A stretch of DNA of 64,000 nucleotides from Niabella pedocola (GTDB taxonomy: Bacteria; Bacteroidota; Bacteroidia; Chitinophagales; Chitinophagaceae): assembly GCF_021044425.1 (NCBI RefSeq), contig NZ_JAJNEC010000005.1, positions 1,550,001 through 1,614,000 on the forward strand. The letters are read 5' to 3'. The translations under genes were made by a program, and so were the position numbers. Each line of letters starts with the position of its first letter. Position 1 is the first letter of the stretch. This document shows, piece after piece, positions 54,201 to 61,587 of this stretch. A model generated the notes under the pieces. That model searched no databases and was not told the DNA's origin. It saw only the letters and a program-made list of their open reading frames with translations.

Positions 54201-54582
54201 AAGTGATGGCATATCCTACGGACTTTTTTTCTCTTTTTATGCCTAATGCAGTTACTACGACTTCATCCTCCGACTTATCGCCTGCACTTGTTAGCGAAAT
54301 GTCAACAGGTCCTTCCTGAGTGACTTTTACTTCTTTGTTTAAAAACCCGATTGAAGAAACTTCCAGAACAGGGTTGGATGTAGTTACTTCAATCGTGTAC
54401 TTTCCATTTAAATCGGTTGATGTTCCTTTACCGGCACCCTTTACCGATATCGTGGCACCAGGCACTGGCTTTCCCTCACTGTCGGTAACCACCCCGGTTA
54501 TAGTACGCCTTACCTGGGCCAGTAAGCCGCTAACGCCTAATAAAAGGGCAAAAAATAACAACATCAGATGTTTCTTCTGCAT
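51277..54582 (-). CDS. SusC/RagA-family TonB-linked transporter (pair 3)
   Basis: 1101 residues. Signal peptide, carboxypeptidase-like regulatory domain (~23-100), plug (~110-235) with DEVVVTALGIKREKKSVGY and PLIVVDGVPIYDEN, barrel ending in MRSVGLKVDMSF. Its first ~60 residues (LLAQVRRTITGVVTDSEGKP) are almost the same as in the SusC of the next pair (56589-60080), and both share the ALGIKRE variant, so the two are recent-looking paralogues. It has its own promoter with a 45-bp element also found before the ROK gene. Confidence 0.95.
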   Translation of the reverse strand: MQKKHLMLLFFALLLGVSGLLAQVRRTITGVVTDSEGKPVPGATISVKGAGKGTSTDLNGKYTIEVTTSNPVLEVSSIGFLNKEVKVTQEGPVDISLTSAGDKSEDEVVVTALGIKREKKSVGYAITSLKGDDLMKAGNTVNPLTALYGQAAGVGISVGSAGPTGSVNIKIRGAAGLQTDTKTRPLIVVDGVPIYDENSNMESRGYDPLNSFDYGSGINDINGEDIESIEILKGAKASVLYGSRAGNGVIMITTKKGSRTRGFGVNLSFQSMMETPVSFINWQNEYGSGTTIYDTVYGKDRSGARVRIMNNTRQQFGPKFDGSPIMFYDSTMRTYSAYPNNWNDLFKNTFTNIYNAAISGANDKGSMRLSYTRKDYKGQMNNFFQKDNTISFHGQMNVSEFANFEVNTNLYNISTQNRYPNISRLVSYGFNRDIDYQSLASSYKDGLGQQYQYSVNPLRVPTSVGGDGVGYFGMLWEQNENQNIDNKTHLVGSIKFTLKFTPWLSLTSSAGMDYTDWDFITNNAVTKVIPTVSGGKYAFQKKNYNVLNYNSFLNFNKTFANGLDLFAFAGPEYSKTTYNDVSQQTVGGLLYPNWYDISASISKSGDFSQTGSTGRNSSVLYSVLGSASLGYKSTYYLELSARNDWSSLLPPKYNSYFYPGASATWNFSNTVKIPELNYGKFRFSWANVGRGAPYPYFAYQSYGLGVAGTSQVPTVYGPTSLFAGDIKPERNNEYEVGFNTRWFKKTPLEVDFSFYTGNVYDQIMALNLTNSTAFSNIKLNAGNVKKWGYELFLKYSPLSNEKMRWDITFNAANQRSKVVKLYPGMTQYAITGSGAYSIMAIEGKPIGDVQAFDYLKDPNGNKIVGSTGLYGADKTKLITVANVNPDFIGGFGTDFYYKSFNLHLGFDYKFGGTYLSYSNYYLLGNGSVKESLKYRDEANGGMAYYIDASGKKVAWQHNQPAPAGAANARVYHDGLIQPGVKEVTDGSGNKSYVQNDIIISATDYYGQFIHDNNEWFQPDMLTKNDYIKFREASLMYTLPKTFVNKIGFQKIAVSLIARNLFYLYKTIKHVDPESALGSNSFVEYSPFPQMRSVGLKVDMSF

Positions 54583-54669
54583 TTTTTCTCATTTTAAATT
54601 ATTAAAAACTGTCTGGTTTACACAATCAATCGAACGGGTAACGAATTGCTAATAAAATCCTAAAGCAAT

Positions 54670-54714
54670 GTTAATGCAAATTTAACAAACTTTTTAAATA
54701 AATTAATAAGTAGG
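54670..54714 (-). promoter_or_regulatory. Conserved promoter/operator element, copy A (SusCD pair 3)
   Basis: On the minus strand it reads CTACTTATTAATTTATTTAA, then AAAGTTTG, then the -7 box TAAATTTG (54677-54684) and CATTAAC. It matches the element before the ROK gene at about 39 of 45 positions without gaps. It implies a leader of about 90 bases to the ATG at 54582. Confidence 0.65.
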
Positions 54715-54781
54715 CAATTATTTTTTTATTGGCAATTCCCCTAAGCATCTTAAGTGCTCGAATTAGCACCTCTAAAAGAAA

Positions 54782-54816
54782 AAAGCCGCCCCTGGACTCT
54801 CACCCCGGGCAGCTTT
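54782..54816 (-). terminator. Terminator after SusD of pair 2
   Basis: Stem AAAGC-GCCC/GGGC-GCTTT (54782-54791 and 54807-54816) with one C-A mismatch and a 15-base loop, followed by TTTTTTC in the leftward direction. It lies 70 bases after the SusD stop. Confidence 0.75.
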
Positions 54817-54885
54817 AGCGTACGGATTAAAAAATGATACTCTCTAACAGTATATCCTTTCAGCAACAGCAAACTTCAATCTATC

Positions 54886-56547
54886 CTATGGCATCCAGTA
54901 CACTTTTTGAGTTGCTTGCGTATTGGGATCCGCCCCGTTTGTTACCTTCATCCAATTATCCTTATTGTTTACCGCTTCATCTCCCGGGTAAGGTAGTTTG
55001 TTGAATACCTGCGGATTGTAATTGGTGGCTTTGGGTGTAAGCCCGGTGCGCCGTACTATGGCCCAGGCCTCGGGCGCTTCCCAAAGAGCAGCCAGCCATG
55101 CTTGTGTAATAATCTTATTCAGATTCCCTGTATTATCTCCCGCAATCAGCGCTACCCTTGGGTGCGCCAGGAAGTCGACGATTGCGTTTGCCCCCAACAC
55201 CGGCTTGCTGGCCGGCCAGATGCCACTGCTTGATTTTGCTACATACGTATACCAGAAATTCACCGAAGCGGTTAAACCTGCCTGATACTCCTGGTTAGCC
55301 TTGGCAAAATCAGCAGCCACTCCCATTCCACGGGCATAAATCTCGGCCTTCAGAAAATGAACATCCGCCTCGGAAAGGGTCACATAAGGAAACGCAAGAA
55401 AGTCTCTCACCATATAAAAATTGAACCCGGAAAACTTGTTATCTGTTAACGTATTTGGAGGCGCGGGAGCATTACTGCTGGTATTGGGGTACAGGCTGCT
55501 GGATCCTTCTGCTATTGACTTGTCCTGCGGCTGCGGTACCCAAAGTCCGGCATTATTGGGCATAAACCAAACATAAACGCGGGGATCAAAGATGCCGGAG
55601 CCATCCGTTGCATTGGATGCAGACATTTGGTTCCAAACATTGGAGCTTAACCGGATATTTGTTACCGATATTTCGCGGAACGCATACCAGTAACGATCTC
55701 CATAACTGGGATTTGTGCTTAACAGTTGCGGATAAGTTCCATAATTGCTCTGCCGCATGGCTTCCATGTCTGCGTAGGAAGTGGCATTTGGCAGCGGCTT
55801 ATTCCCTCCGATGATATCGGCGATGATCGGCGTTGCCAATGCAGCATTTTTTGCAAAAAGGCGTACGGCATAACGCAGGCGCAATGCATTCCCAAACCGG
55901 ATCCAGGAATCATAATTATTATTTAAATAGGATTCACTGGCGCCCAGTGCTACCTGGTCACTGGCTGCACTCCCGGTTTTAATGGCGCTTACCGCTGTTG
56001 CCAGGTCATTCAATACGGAGGTATATACTGATAATTCATCGTCATACTCCGGCCGGTATGAAGCCGGTCCCTGTGCCGCAATACCTGCTTTTGAATACGG
56101 AATACTTCCATAACGGTCTAACATCGACAAGGTCTTGGAGGCAATCAATATGGTTGCAATGGACCGGAGATTCGTATAGGACGCCGGAGCCACATTCTCG
56201 TCGATCAGTTTCACCAGGAGTTTGTAATCCGCCAGGTCCGGATAATAGTTATTCCAGAAACTGGAAACATAATTCGTGTACGGGATGGACACATTTTGTA
56301 CTCCCTGCTGATTGGTAATGGGCATAAATACCCCTGTATAAAGGGTATAATCTTCATTGGTGGCATTTCTTGAAAGCTGGTTAAACAATGCAACGGGCGA
56401 TGCCGTACTAACAGCCACATCTTTATACGGCGTATTAATCTTCTCAAAATCCTTCGTGCAGGAACTTGCAGAGACCAGTAAACCTAAAATCCCCACAGCA
56501 ATACCCCTCCGCATATTTAAGCTATTTGTATGTATAATTTTTTTCAT
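54886..56547 (-). CDS. SusD/RagB-like (SusD_2-type) outer-membrane lipoprotein (pair 2)
   Basis: 553 residues. The signal has lipobox SASSC with Cys30 if the first ATG is used; a second Met at residue 12 gives a more usual signal length. After the Cys comes TKDFEKINTPYKDVAVSTAS, typical of SusD_2 proteins. The C-terminal half carries the WEAPEAWAIVRRTGLTPKA stretch and FNKLPYPGDEAVNNKDNW. It partners the SusC encoded 41 bases upstream. The terminator 70 bases downstream ends this unit. Confidence 0.93.
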   Translation of the reverse strand: MKKIIHTNSLNMRRGIAVGILGLLVSASSCTKDFEKINTPYKDVAVSTASPVALFNQLSRNATNEDYTLYTGVFMPITNQQGVQNVSIPYTNYVSSFWNNYYPDLADYKLLVKLIDENVAPASYTNLRSIATILIASKTLSMLDRYGSIPYSKAGIAAQGPASYRPEYDDELSVYTSVLNDLATAVSAIKTGSAASDQVALGASESYLNNNYDSWIRFGNALRLRYAVRLFAKNAALATPIIADIIGGNKPLPNATSYADMEAMRQSNYGTYPQLLSTNPSYGDRYWYAFREISVTNIRLSSNVWNQMSASNATDGSGIFDPRVYVWFMPNNAGLWVPQPQDKSIAEGSSSLYPNTSSNAPAPPNTLTDNKFSGFNFYMVRDFLAFPYVTLSEADVHFLKAEIYARGMGVAADFAKANQEYQAGLTASVNFWYTYVAKSSSGIWPASKPVLGANAIVDFLAHPRVALIAGDNTGNLNKIITQAWLAALWEAPEAWAIVRRTGLTPKATNYNPQVFNKLPYPGDEAVNNKDNWMKVTNGADPNTQATQKVYWMP

Positions 56548-56588
56548 AATAAAGACTTTTTCAAATGATGAACTTCTTTCCTGTCAAT

Positions 56589-59500
56589 TTAAAATGCAGT
56601 TCTTATCGTAAATCCAAAGGAGCGGGTTTTGGGCATTGAAGAATATTCAATTCCCTGAATATTTCCGATACCATTCACGCCTTCAGGATTCAGCCCCTTG
56701 GGAATAGTAGTAAAAATGTAAAACAGGTCACGCCCGTACACAGAAAGGTTCAGGTTCTGTAATACTTTTGTCGATTTTATAATATGAGAAGGCACCTGGT
56801 AGGACAGGGAAAGCTCTCTTAATTTCATCCATGAATTTTTAAATACACCCTCAGAACGGGGAATACCTATATGATTCCATGCGGAATAAGTTCCGGCATA
56901 ATACCAGAGGTAGTGTACCACGTCTGTATTAGGCGTAGTGCTGACAACATTACCCTGGACGTCGTAGGTAGCAAATACTCCTCCGAAATTAACCCCGGTA
57001 TTTGCAGTCGAACCGTCAGGATATACAAGCGGAAGTCCGCCTCCGTTGCGCTCCTTCAATGTTCCTTTAAGCGTACCGCTACCCATTCCCGCTTCATAAG
57101 AACCAAAATAAGTATCACCTCCTATTTTTGCATCCGTTAGTACATACAATGAAAAGTTCTTATACCTGAAGGTATTGGTAATACCGCCTGTTACCAGTGG
57201 TTGCGAATTACCAATGGGTACTACATCTGAAGTCAGCTCCCACAAGGTTCCTGCATAGTACGTTTTGCCGTTCACCGTAAAGGTTGCAGGGCTTCCATTA
57301 GGGCCTGTGGCACGTTTCACAATCTTCTCCCCATTATGGTATCTATAGTCTTTGCCATAAATGGTACCGTAATATTCGCCTACCTTCACTTTCTCAAAAA
57401 CACCGGCGGTTCCAAAATAACTTCCCAGTTGCAGTTCATTGATACCCTCCTGTAACGCCAGTACTTTGGTTCTGCCATTAGCTGCGTTGATGCCAATATT
57501 CCAGGAAAAATTATTTGTTTTAACAGGCGTTGCATTTAATATCACCTCTATACCGTTATTGCCCAATGAACCGGTATTGATCGTAATGGCGCTATAACCG
57601 GAGGATACAGGCAACGGATTATTGAGAATCTGGTTAAAGCTCTTGCTCCAGTAGGAAGTAACATCCAGCGTGATCCTGTTCTGCAGAAAGGCAAGGTTTA
57701 AGCCCACCTGGAACGACTTATTACGAGCCGGCTTAATGTCCAAAGATTTCACATTGGAAGGCAGGCTGGAAGCCAGTACCCCGTTGTAGGTATTGCTTTC
57801 TAATAAATTATAAATGGAATAAGGATCCGTATCGCTGCCGGTTTCTGCATAGGAAACTTTCAGTTTTCCAAAACTCAGCCAGGGCAAGCTTGCTTTCAGG
57901 CGCTTGAATCCATCAGTAAACACATAGCTCATATTTACCGTGGGATAGAAATAGCTGTTGTACTGCAAGGGCAGCGTGCTGGACCAGTCGTTACGTCCGG
58001 TGGCTTCCAAAAACAATAAATTCTTGTATGAGAAGTTTAAAAGGGAATATACCGAATTGATTTTTTTAGCATATTTAACCTCGTCCGGAACCGCAGAGGC
58101 TGGGTTTCCGCCTCCATTGTTCAATGCAAAAATGAAGGGCTTTACAAAGTCGCCATTGGTTGAATTGCCTACAGAATAATCACTTCTGTAAAAAGTTTGT
58201 CCTCCCATTGTAAGACTGGCATTAAAATCCGGGTGTATGAATCCTTCTTTGTGGAGCCGCATGTATGCCGTCAGATCCCTGGTAAAATTTTTTGCCATAG
58301 TTTCTTTATACGCGCCGCCTGCCCTACCCAATACATCCGTAGGGTAACTAATAAATGTAGACACATCATTAGAGTTGTCCACACCACCTTGGGCGGTTAT
58401 ATTCAGGAAACTTGTAAGATCGGCCATCAGCTTCAGGCTTCCCAGGAACTGGTTCCTGGTAAAATCATTATTATTCTTTAACAGGTTCCAGTACTGGTTA
58501 TTCAGGTATCCTGTATTATAGGGATAGGCAGGCACATTTGACGAGGGATATTTTCCACCTCCGTTAGTAACGTCAATCCGTTCTCCGTTAGGACCAAATT
58601 GCTGTGAAAATGCTAACTGCGGATCAAAGTCACGCGCCATAGAATAAGTGGGTGCAGCCTGCCAGGCATTCCCGATCTGCGGAGCATTCAGCCGGTAAAA
58701 ATTCACATAGCTGGAGGTTACTTCTCCCCTCACCCGCTCACTTACCTTAAACGTAGATCCTAAGTTAAATGTATTGGAATACATCTTACTATTGATCATA
58801 TTGGGCTTGGTATTGTTCCTTGTATAAGATACCCGGAACGTTGCTTTATCGTTTCCTCCCGATACCGCCACATTGTGCTGTGCTACGGATCCCTTGGGAA
58901 AGAACGCTTTCCAGTTATCGGGTTGTGCGGAATAGGGTCTTAGTACTCCATCGTAATTCATAATAGGCTGTCCATCCATTTTAGCACCCCAGGAATAACT
59001 GCCGGGATAACTGAAATAGGTATAAAAATCGAAAGCATTGGTATAGGGCAGTGCTCCGAATGAATTTTTTAAATAATCGCCGGCAGCGTTTGTACCATTT
59101 CCTACCTGCATCCGTTGTCCATTACTATTGAGCGGAAACCACTTGCTCTGATCGGCGGTGGTCATGCTAGCTACACCACCCTGCCCGTATTCGTTTTGAT
59201 AATCCAGCAGCTCATAAGGATCCGTTGTTCTGTAAGAGAAACTGTAATCTACACCCAGACCAGGTTTATTACCCCCTTTTTTTCGGGTAATCAGGATCAC
59301 TCCATTAGCCCCCCTTGTTCCGTAAAGTGCCGCAGCTTCCGGCCCTTTTAATACGGTAATATCTTCAATATCCTCCTGGTTGATCATATTCATACCTGTT
59401 CCCCAGTCGTTGTTACCAGATACATCGGCGTTGGCACCGCCCAAGACCGATTTTCCGTTTCCCCCGTTGTTGGAGTTTACGTTAACCGGATCATTATTAA

Positions 59501-60080
59501 TGGGAACCCCATCCACAATGATCATGGCACGGTTATCACCGGTGAGCATGGTATTCCCGCGGATTACAATCCTGGAAGACGCCCCGTCCGCGCCTCCACC
59601 CGATTGGGAGATCTGCAAGCCTGCTACCTTACCCATTAAGCCCTGGGCAATAGTAGGCGCCTGGGCAATGGTGAGGTCACTCCCTTTTACTGTTTGGGCC
59701 GAGTAACCCAAGGAGCGCGCTTCCCGCTTTATTCCCAGGGCTGTTGTAATGACAACATCTGCCATATCATTCGCCTGTGAGATGAGTGTAATGGGCAAAT
59801 CATTGTCTGCACCCACCCTTAACGTTTTTGATACGAACCCAACAGAAGATACCACCAGTTCGGGATTTCCCTGAACCTCAATTGAATACATTCCATTTTC
59901 GTTGGCAACCACCGCCCGGGCGGTTCCCTTAACGGTTACGGTGGCTCCCGGAACCGGCTTTCCATCCGCATCTGTAACAGTGCCTGTAATTGTTCGCCGT
60001 ACCTGGGCCAACAGGCTGCCGCAACATAAGAGGGTGGCAAAGAATACGAGTAATAAGCGTTTCTTCTTCATTTTTCTCAT
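56589..60080 (-). CDS. SusC/RagA-family TonB-linked transporter (pair 2)
   Basis: 1163 residues; a second ATG at 60071 gives the more usual start MKKKRLLLVFFATLLC. Signal peptide, regulatory domain (QVRRTITGTVTDADGKPVPG), plug with VVITTALGIKREARSLGYSA and AMIIVDGVPINNDP, and a long barrel ending KTRSFGFTIRTAF. It begins 35 bases after the ROK gene, with no promoter or terminator between, so the ROK protein and this pair are probably one operon. Confidence 0.95.
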   Translation of the reverse strand: MRKMKKKRLLLVFFATLLCCGSLLAQVRRTITGTVTDADGKPVPGATVTVKGTARAVVANENGMYSIEVQGNPELVVSSVGFVSKTLRVGADNDLPITLISQANDMADVVITTALGIKREARSLGYSAQTVKGSDLTIAQAPTIAQGLMGKVAGLQISQSGGGADGASSRIVIRGNTMLTGDNRAMIIVDGVPINNDPVNVNSNNGGNGKSVLGGANADVSGNNDWGTGMNMINQEDIEDITVLKGPEAAALYGTRGANGVILITRKKGGNKPGLGVDYSFSYRTTDPYELLDYQNEYGQGGVASMTTADQSKWFPLNSNGQRMQVGNGTNAAGDYLKNSFGALPYTNAFDFYTYFSYPGSYSWGAKMDGQPIMNYDGVLRPYSAQPDNWKAFFPKGSVAQHNVAVSGGNDKATFRVSYTRNNTKPNMINSKMYSNTFNLGSTFKVSERVRGEVTSSYVNFYRLNAPQIGNAWQAAPTYSMARDFDPQLAFSQQFGPNGERIDVTNGGGKYPSSNVPAYPYNTGYLNNQYWNLLKNNNDFTRNQFLGSLKLMADLTSFLNITAQGGVDNSNDVSTFISYPTDVLGRAGGAYKETMAKNFTRDLTAYMRLHKEGFIHPDFNASLTMGGQTFYRSDYSVGNSTNGDFVKPFIFALNNGGGNPASAVPDEVKYAKKINSVYSLLNFSYKNLLFLEATGRNDWSSTLPLQYNSYFYPTVNMSYVFTDGFKRLKASLPWLSFGKLKVSYAETGSDTDPYSIYNLLESNTYNGVLASSLPSNVKSLDIKPARNKSFQVGLNLAFLQNRITLDVTSYWSKSFNQILNNPLPVSSGYSAITINTGSLGNNGIEVILNATPVKTNNFSWNIGINAANGRTKVLALQEGINELQLGSYFGTAGVFEKVKVGEYYGTIYGKDYRYHNGEKIVKRATGPNGSPATFTVNGKTYYAGTLWELTSDVVPIGNSQPLVTGGITNTFRYKNFSLYVLTDAKIGGDTYFGSYEAGMGSGTLKGTLKERNGGGLPLVYPDGSTANTGVNFGGVFATYDVQGNVVSTTPNTDVVHYLWYYAGTYSAWNHIGIPRSEGVFKNSWMKLRELSLSYQVPSHIIKSTKVLQNLNLSVYGRDLFYIFTTIPKGLNPEGVNGIGNIQGIEYSSMPKTRSFGFTIRTAF

Positions 60081-60115
60081 TTTTAATCGTTAATATAGTT
60101 TGGTGTGTTCCGGTT

Positions 60116-61330
60116 CTATCGTTCAATCTGCATTTTTTTCACTTCCCTGTTTTTTATGCGTACCAGGTTCTCCAGCACCAGCGCCGCCGCACCGATAAGC
60201 TCCGCCCGGCTTCCCATCTGTGAAACCTTAATGCCTGTATTTTCGGCAAGACGCAGAATGCAATGCTCATTTACGGCCTGCAATACCGGGGCCTGCCAGA
60301 TGCGGCCAGCCTGGGCGCCACGGCCGCTTAACAGTACGAGTTCCGGGTTAAACAGATGGATCAGTACAGCCACTCCCCGCCCGATATCATAGCCCGCAGC
60401 CGTAAGCAACCGGATCACGTACTCATCCCCCGATTGTGCTGCTTTTACAATGGCCTGCCAATCCTTTTCAATAGCGCCCGTCCGGAAATTTTTTTTCAGA
60501 AACGTTGTATTGCCCTTCCGTTTCAATCCCTGCTCGGCTTTATCAATGATCACTTTTAAAGAGGTTTCCGTTTCCAGACAGCCTCTTTTCCCGCAGGAGC
60601 ATACTTTGTTGTTGTTAAAAAAGGGGATATGACTAAATTCTCCGGCAAATCCATTTTCGCCCCGGTACAACTGGTTGTTGAGGATTAAGCCCAATCCCAC
60701 ACCCCAGCCCAGGTTTACCACCATCGCATTCCGGGCTCCGGCTGCAGCACCAAACCGATGTTCCGCCAGCGCTACAATGCTGGAATCGTTATCGATGTAC
60801 ACCGGCACTTCCAGGGCATTGCTCAGGTAGGCGGCAATATTGCTGCCCTCATTGGAGAAAAAGGAATAATTAATCCCCTGTTGCGCGTCAATGAACCCGG
60901 GCATCCCGATACCGACCCCCAATACCTTTTTCCGCGGAACCTTCGATTTTTTGATCGCCTGTTCAATAATGGTTTTTAACTGCTGCAGCGCATTGGAATT
61001 ATGCGCCAGCTGCAACTCATGCTGCGCCACCACGCCCACCGGTTTATTATGAAAATCTACAATGGCGATGCGGGTAATCATTTGATCCATTGCCACAGCC
61101 ACCACGTACATGGCATCCGGTTTTACGGAGTACATGGCAGGCCGCCGGCCGCCGTTTGACGGTGCCAACCCGTTTTCCTCCACTACCCCTTCTTCGATCA
61201 GGTTACCGATCATTTGGGTGGTTAAAGGTATACTCTTGCCGATACGGGCACTTAGCTCTGCACAGGATAAGGATCCCGCATAATAAAACTCCCGGAAGAT
61301 GGCATGTTTATATTGCAATCGTTTTTGCAT
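60116..61330 (-). CDS. ROK-family transcriptional regulator
   Basis: 404 residues. Residues ~5-65 form a winged helix-turn-helix (FREFYYAGSLSCAELSARIGKSIPLTTQMI), and the rest is a sugar-kinase-like ROK domain with VLGVGIGMPGFIDAQQG, GEFSHIPFFNN, and the zinc motif CSCGKRGCLE. NagC, Mlc and XylR in other bacteria have this build and repress sugar-uptake genes until the sugar ligand binds. The glycine-rich ATP-binding residues near AVAMDQMITRIAI are not the D-x-G-G-T of active kinases, so it is likely a regulator and not a kinase. It stands between SusCD pairs and shares an upstream element with the pair 3 promoter. Confidence 0.93.
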   Translation of the reverse strand: MQKRLQYKHAIFREFYYAGSLSCAELSARIGKSIPLTTQMIGNLIEEGVVEENGLAPSNGGRRPAMYSVKPDAMYVVAVAMDQMITRIAIVDFHNKPVGVVAQHELQLAHNSNALQQLKTIIEQAIKKSKVPRKKVLGVGIGMPGFIDAQQGINYSFFSNEGSNIAAYLSNALEVPVYIDNDSSIVALAEHRFGAAAGARNAMVVNLGWGVGLGLILNNQLYRGENGFAGEFSHIPFFNNNKVCSCGKRGCLETETSLKVIIDKAEQGLKRKGNTTFLKKNFRTGAIEKDWQAIVKAAQSGDEYVIRLLTAAGYDIGRGVAVLIHLFNPELVLLSGRGAQAGRIWQAPVLQAVNEHCILRLAENTGIKVSQMGSRAELIGAAALVLENLVRIKNREVKKMQIER

Positions 61331-61339
61331 GACAGAATC

Positions 61340-61384
61340 GTTAATTCAAATTTAACTAAGTTTTTAAAATAATTAATAAGTAAG
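61340..61384 (-). promoter_or_regulatory. Conserved promoter/operator element, copy B (ROK gene)
   Basis: On the minus strand it reads TTACTTATTAATTATTTTAA, then AAACTTAG, then the -7 box TAAATTTG (61347-61354) and AATTAAC. It is nearly the same as copy A (54670-54714). The -7 box is 16 bases before the ATG at 61330, so the leader is very short. Autoregulation by the ROK protein is the natural inference. Confidence 0.65.
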
Positions 61385-61523
61385 TTAAATTTTTTTCACA
61401 TTCAATAAAAAATATTTTTATCGGAAACAACAGGCACTCCCAATGCGCCTGGTTCGCTTACTGCTTATATTCCCGTACTCCTGCTGCATCCCGGTCTTGG
61501 CGTAACGCCGCTGTTCTATAAAA

Positions 61524-61560
61524 AAGCCGCCCCCGGCACTTTACATACCAGGGGCGGCTT
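61524..61560 (-). terminator. Terminator after SusD of the last pair
   Basis: Perfect 10-bp GC-rich stem AAGCCGCCCC/GGGGCGGCTT (61524-61533 and 61551-61560), 17-base loop, followed by a T tract in the leftward direction. It closes the SusCD pair 4 transcript before the ROK gene. Confidence 0.9.
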
Positions 61561-61587
61561 CTTATCAATCATCCCATCCGGGATCGC

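Larger units (their letters stand above)
54583..54885. other. Regulatory intergenic region between SusCD pairs 2 and 3
   Basis: About 300 bases, AT-rich. It contains the leader and promoter of the pair 3 SusC gene (element 54670-54714) and the terminator of pair 2 (54782-54816). No gene. Confidence 0.6.
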
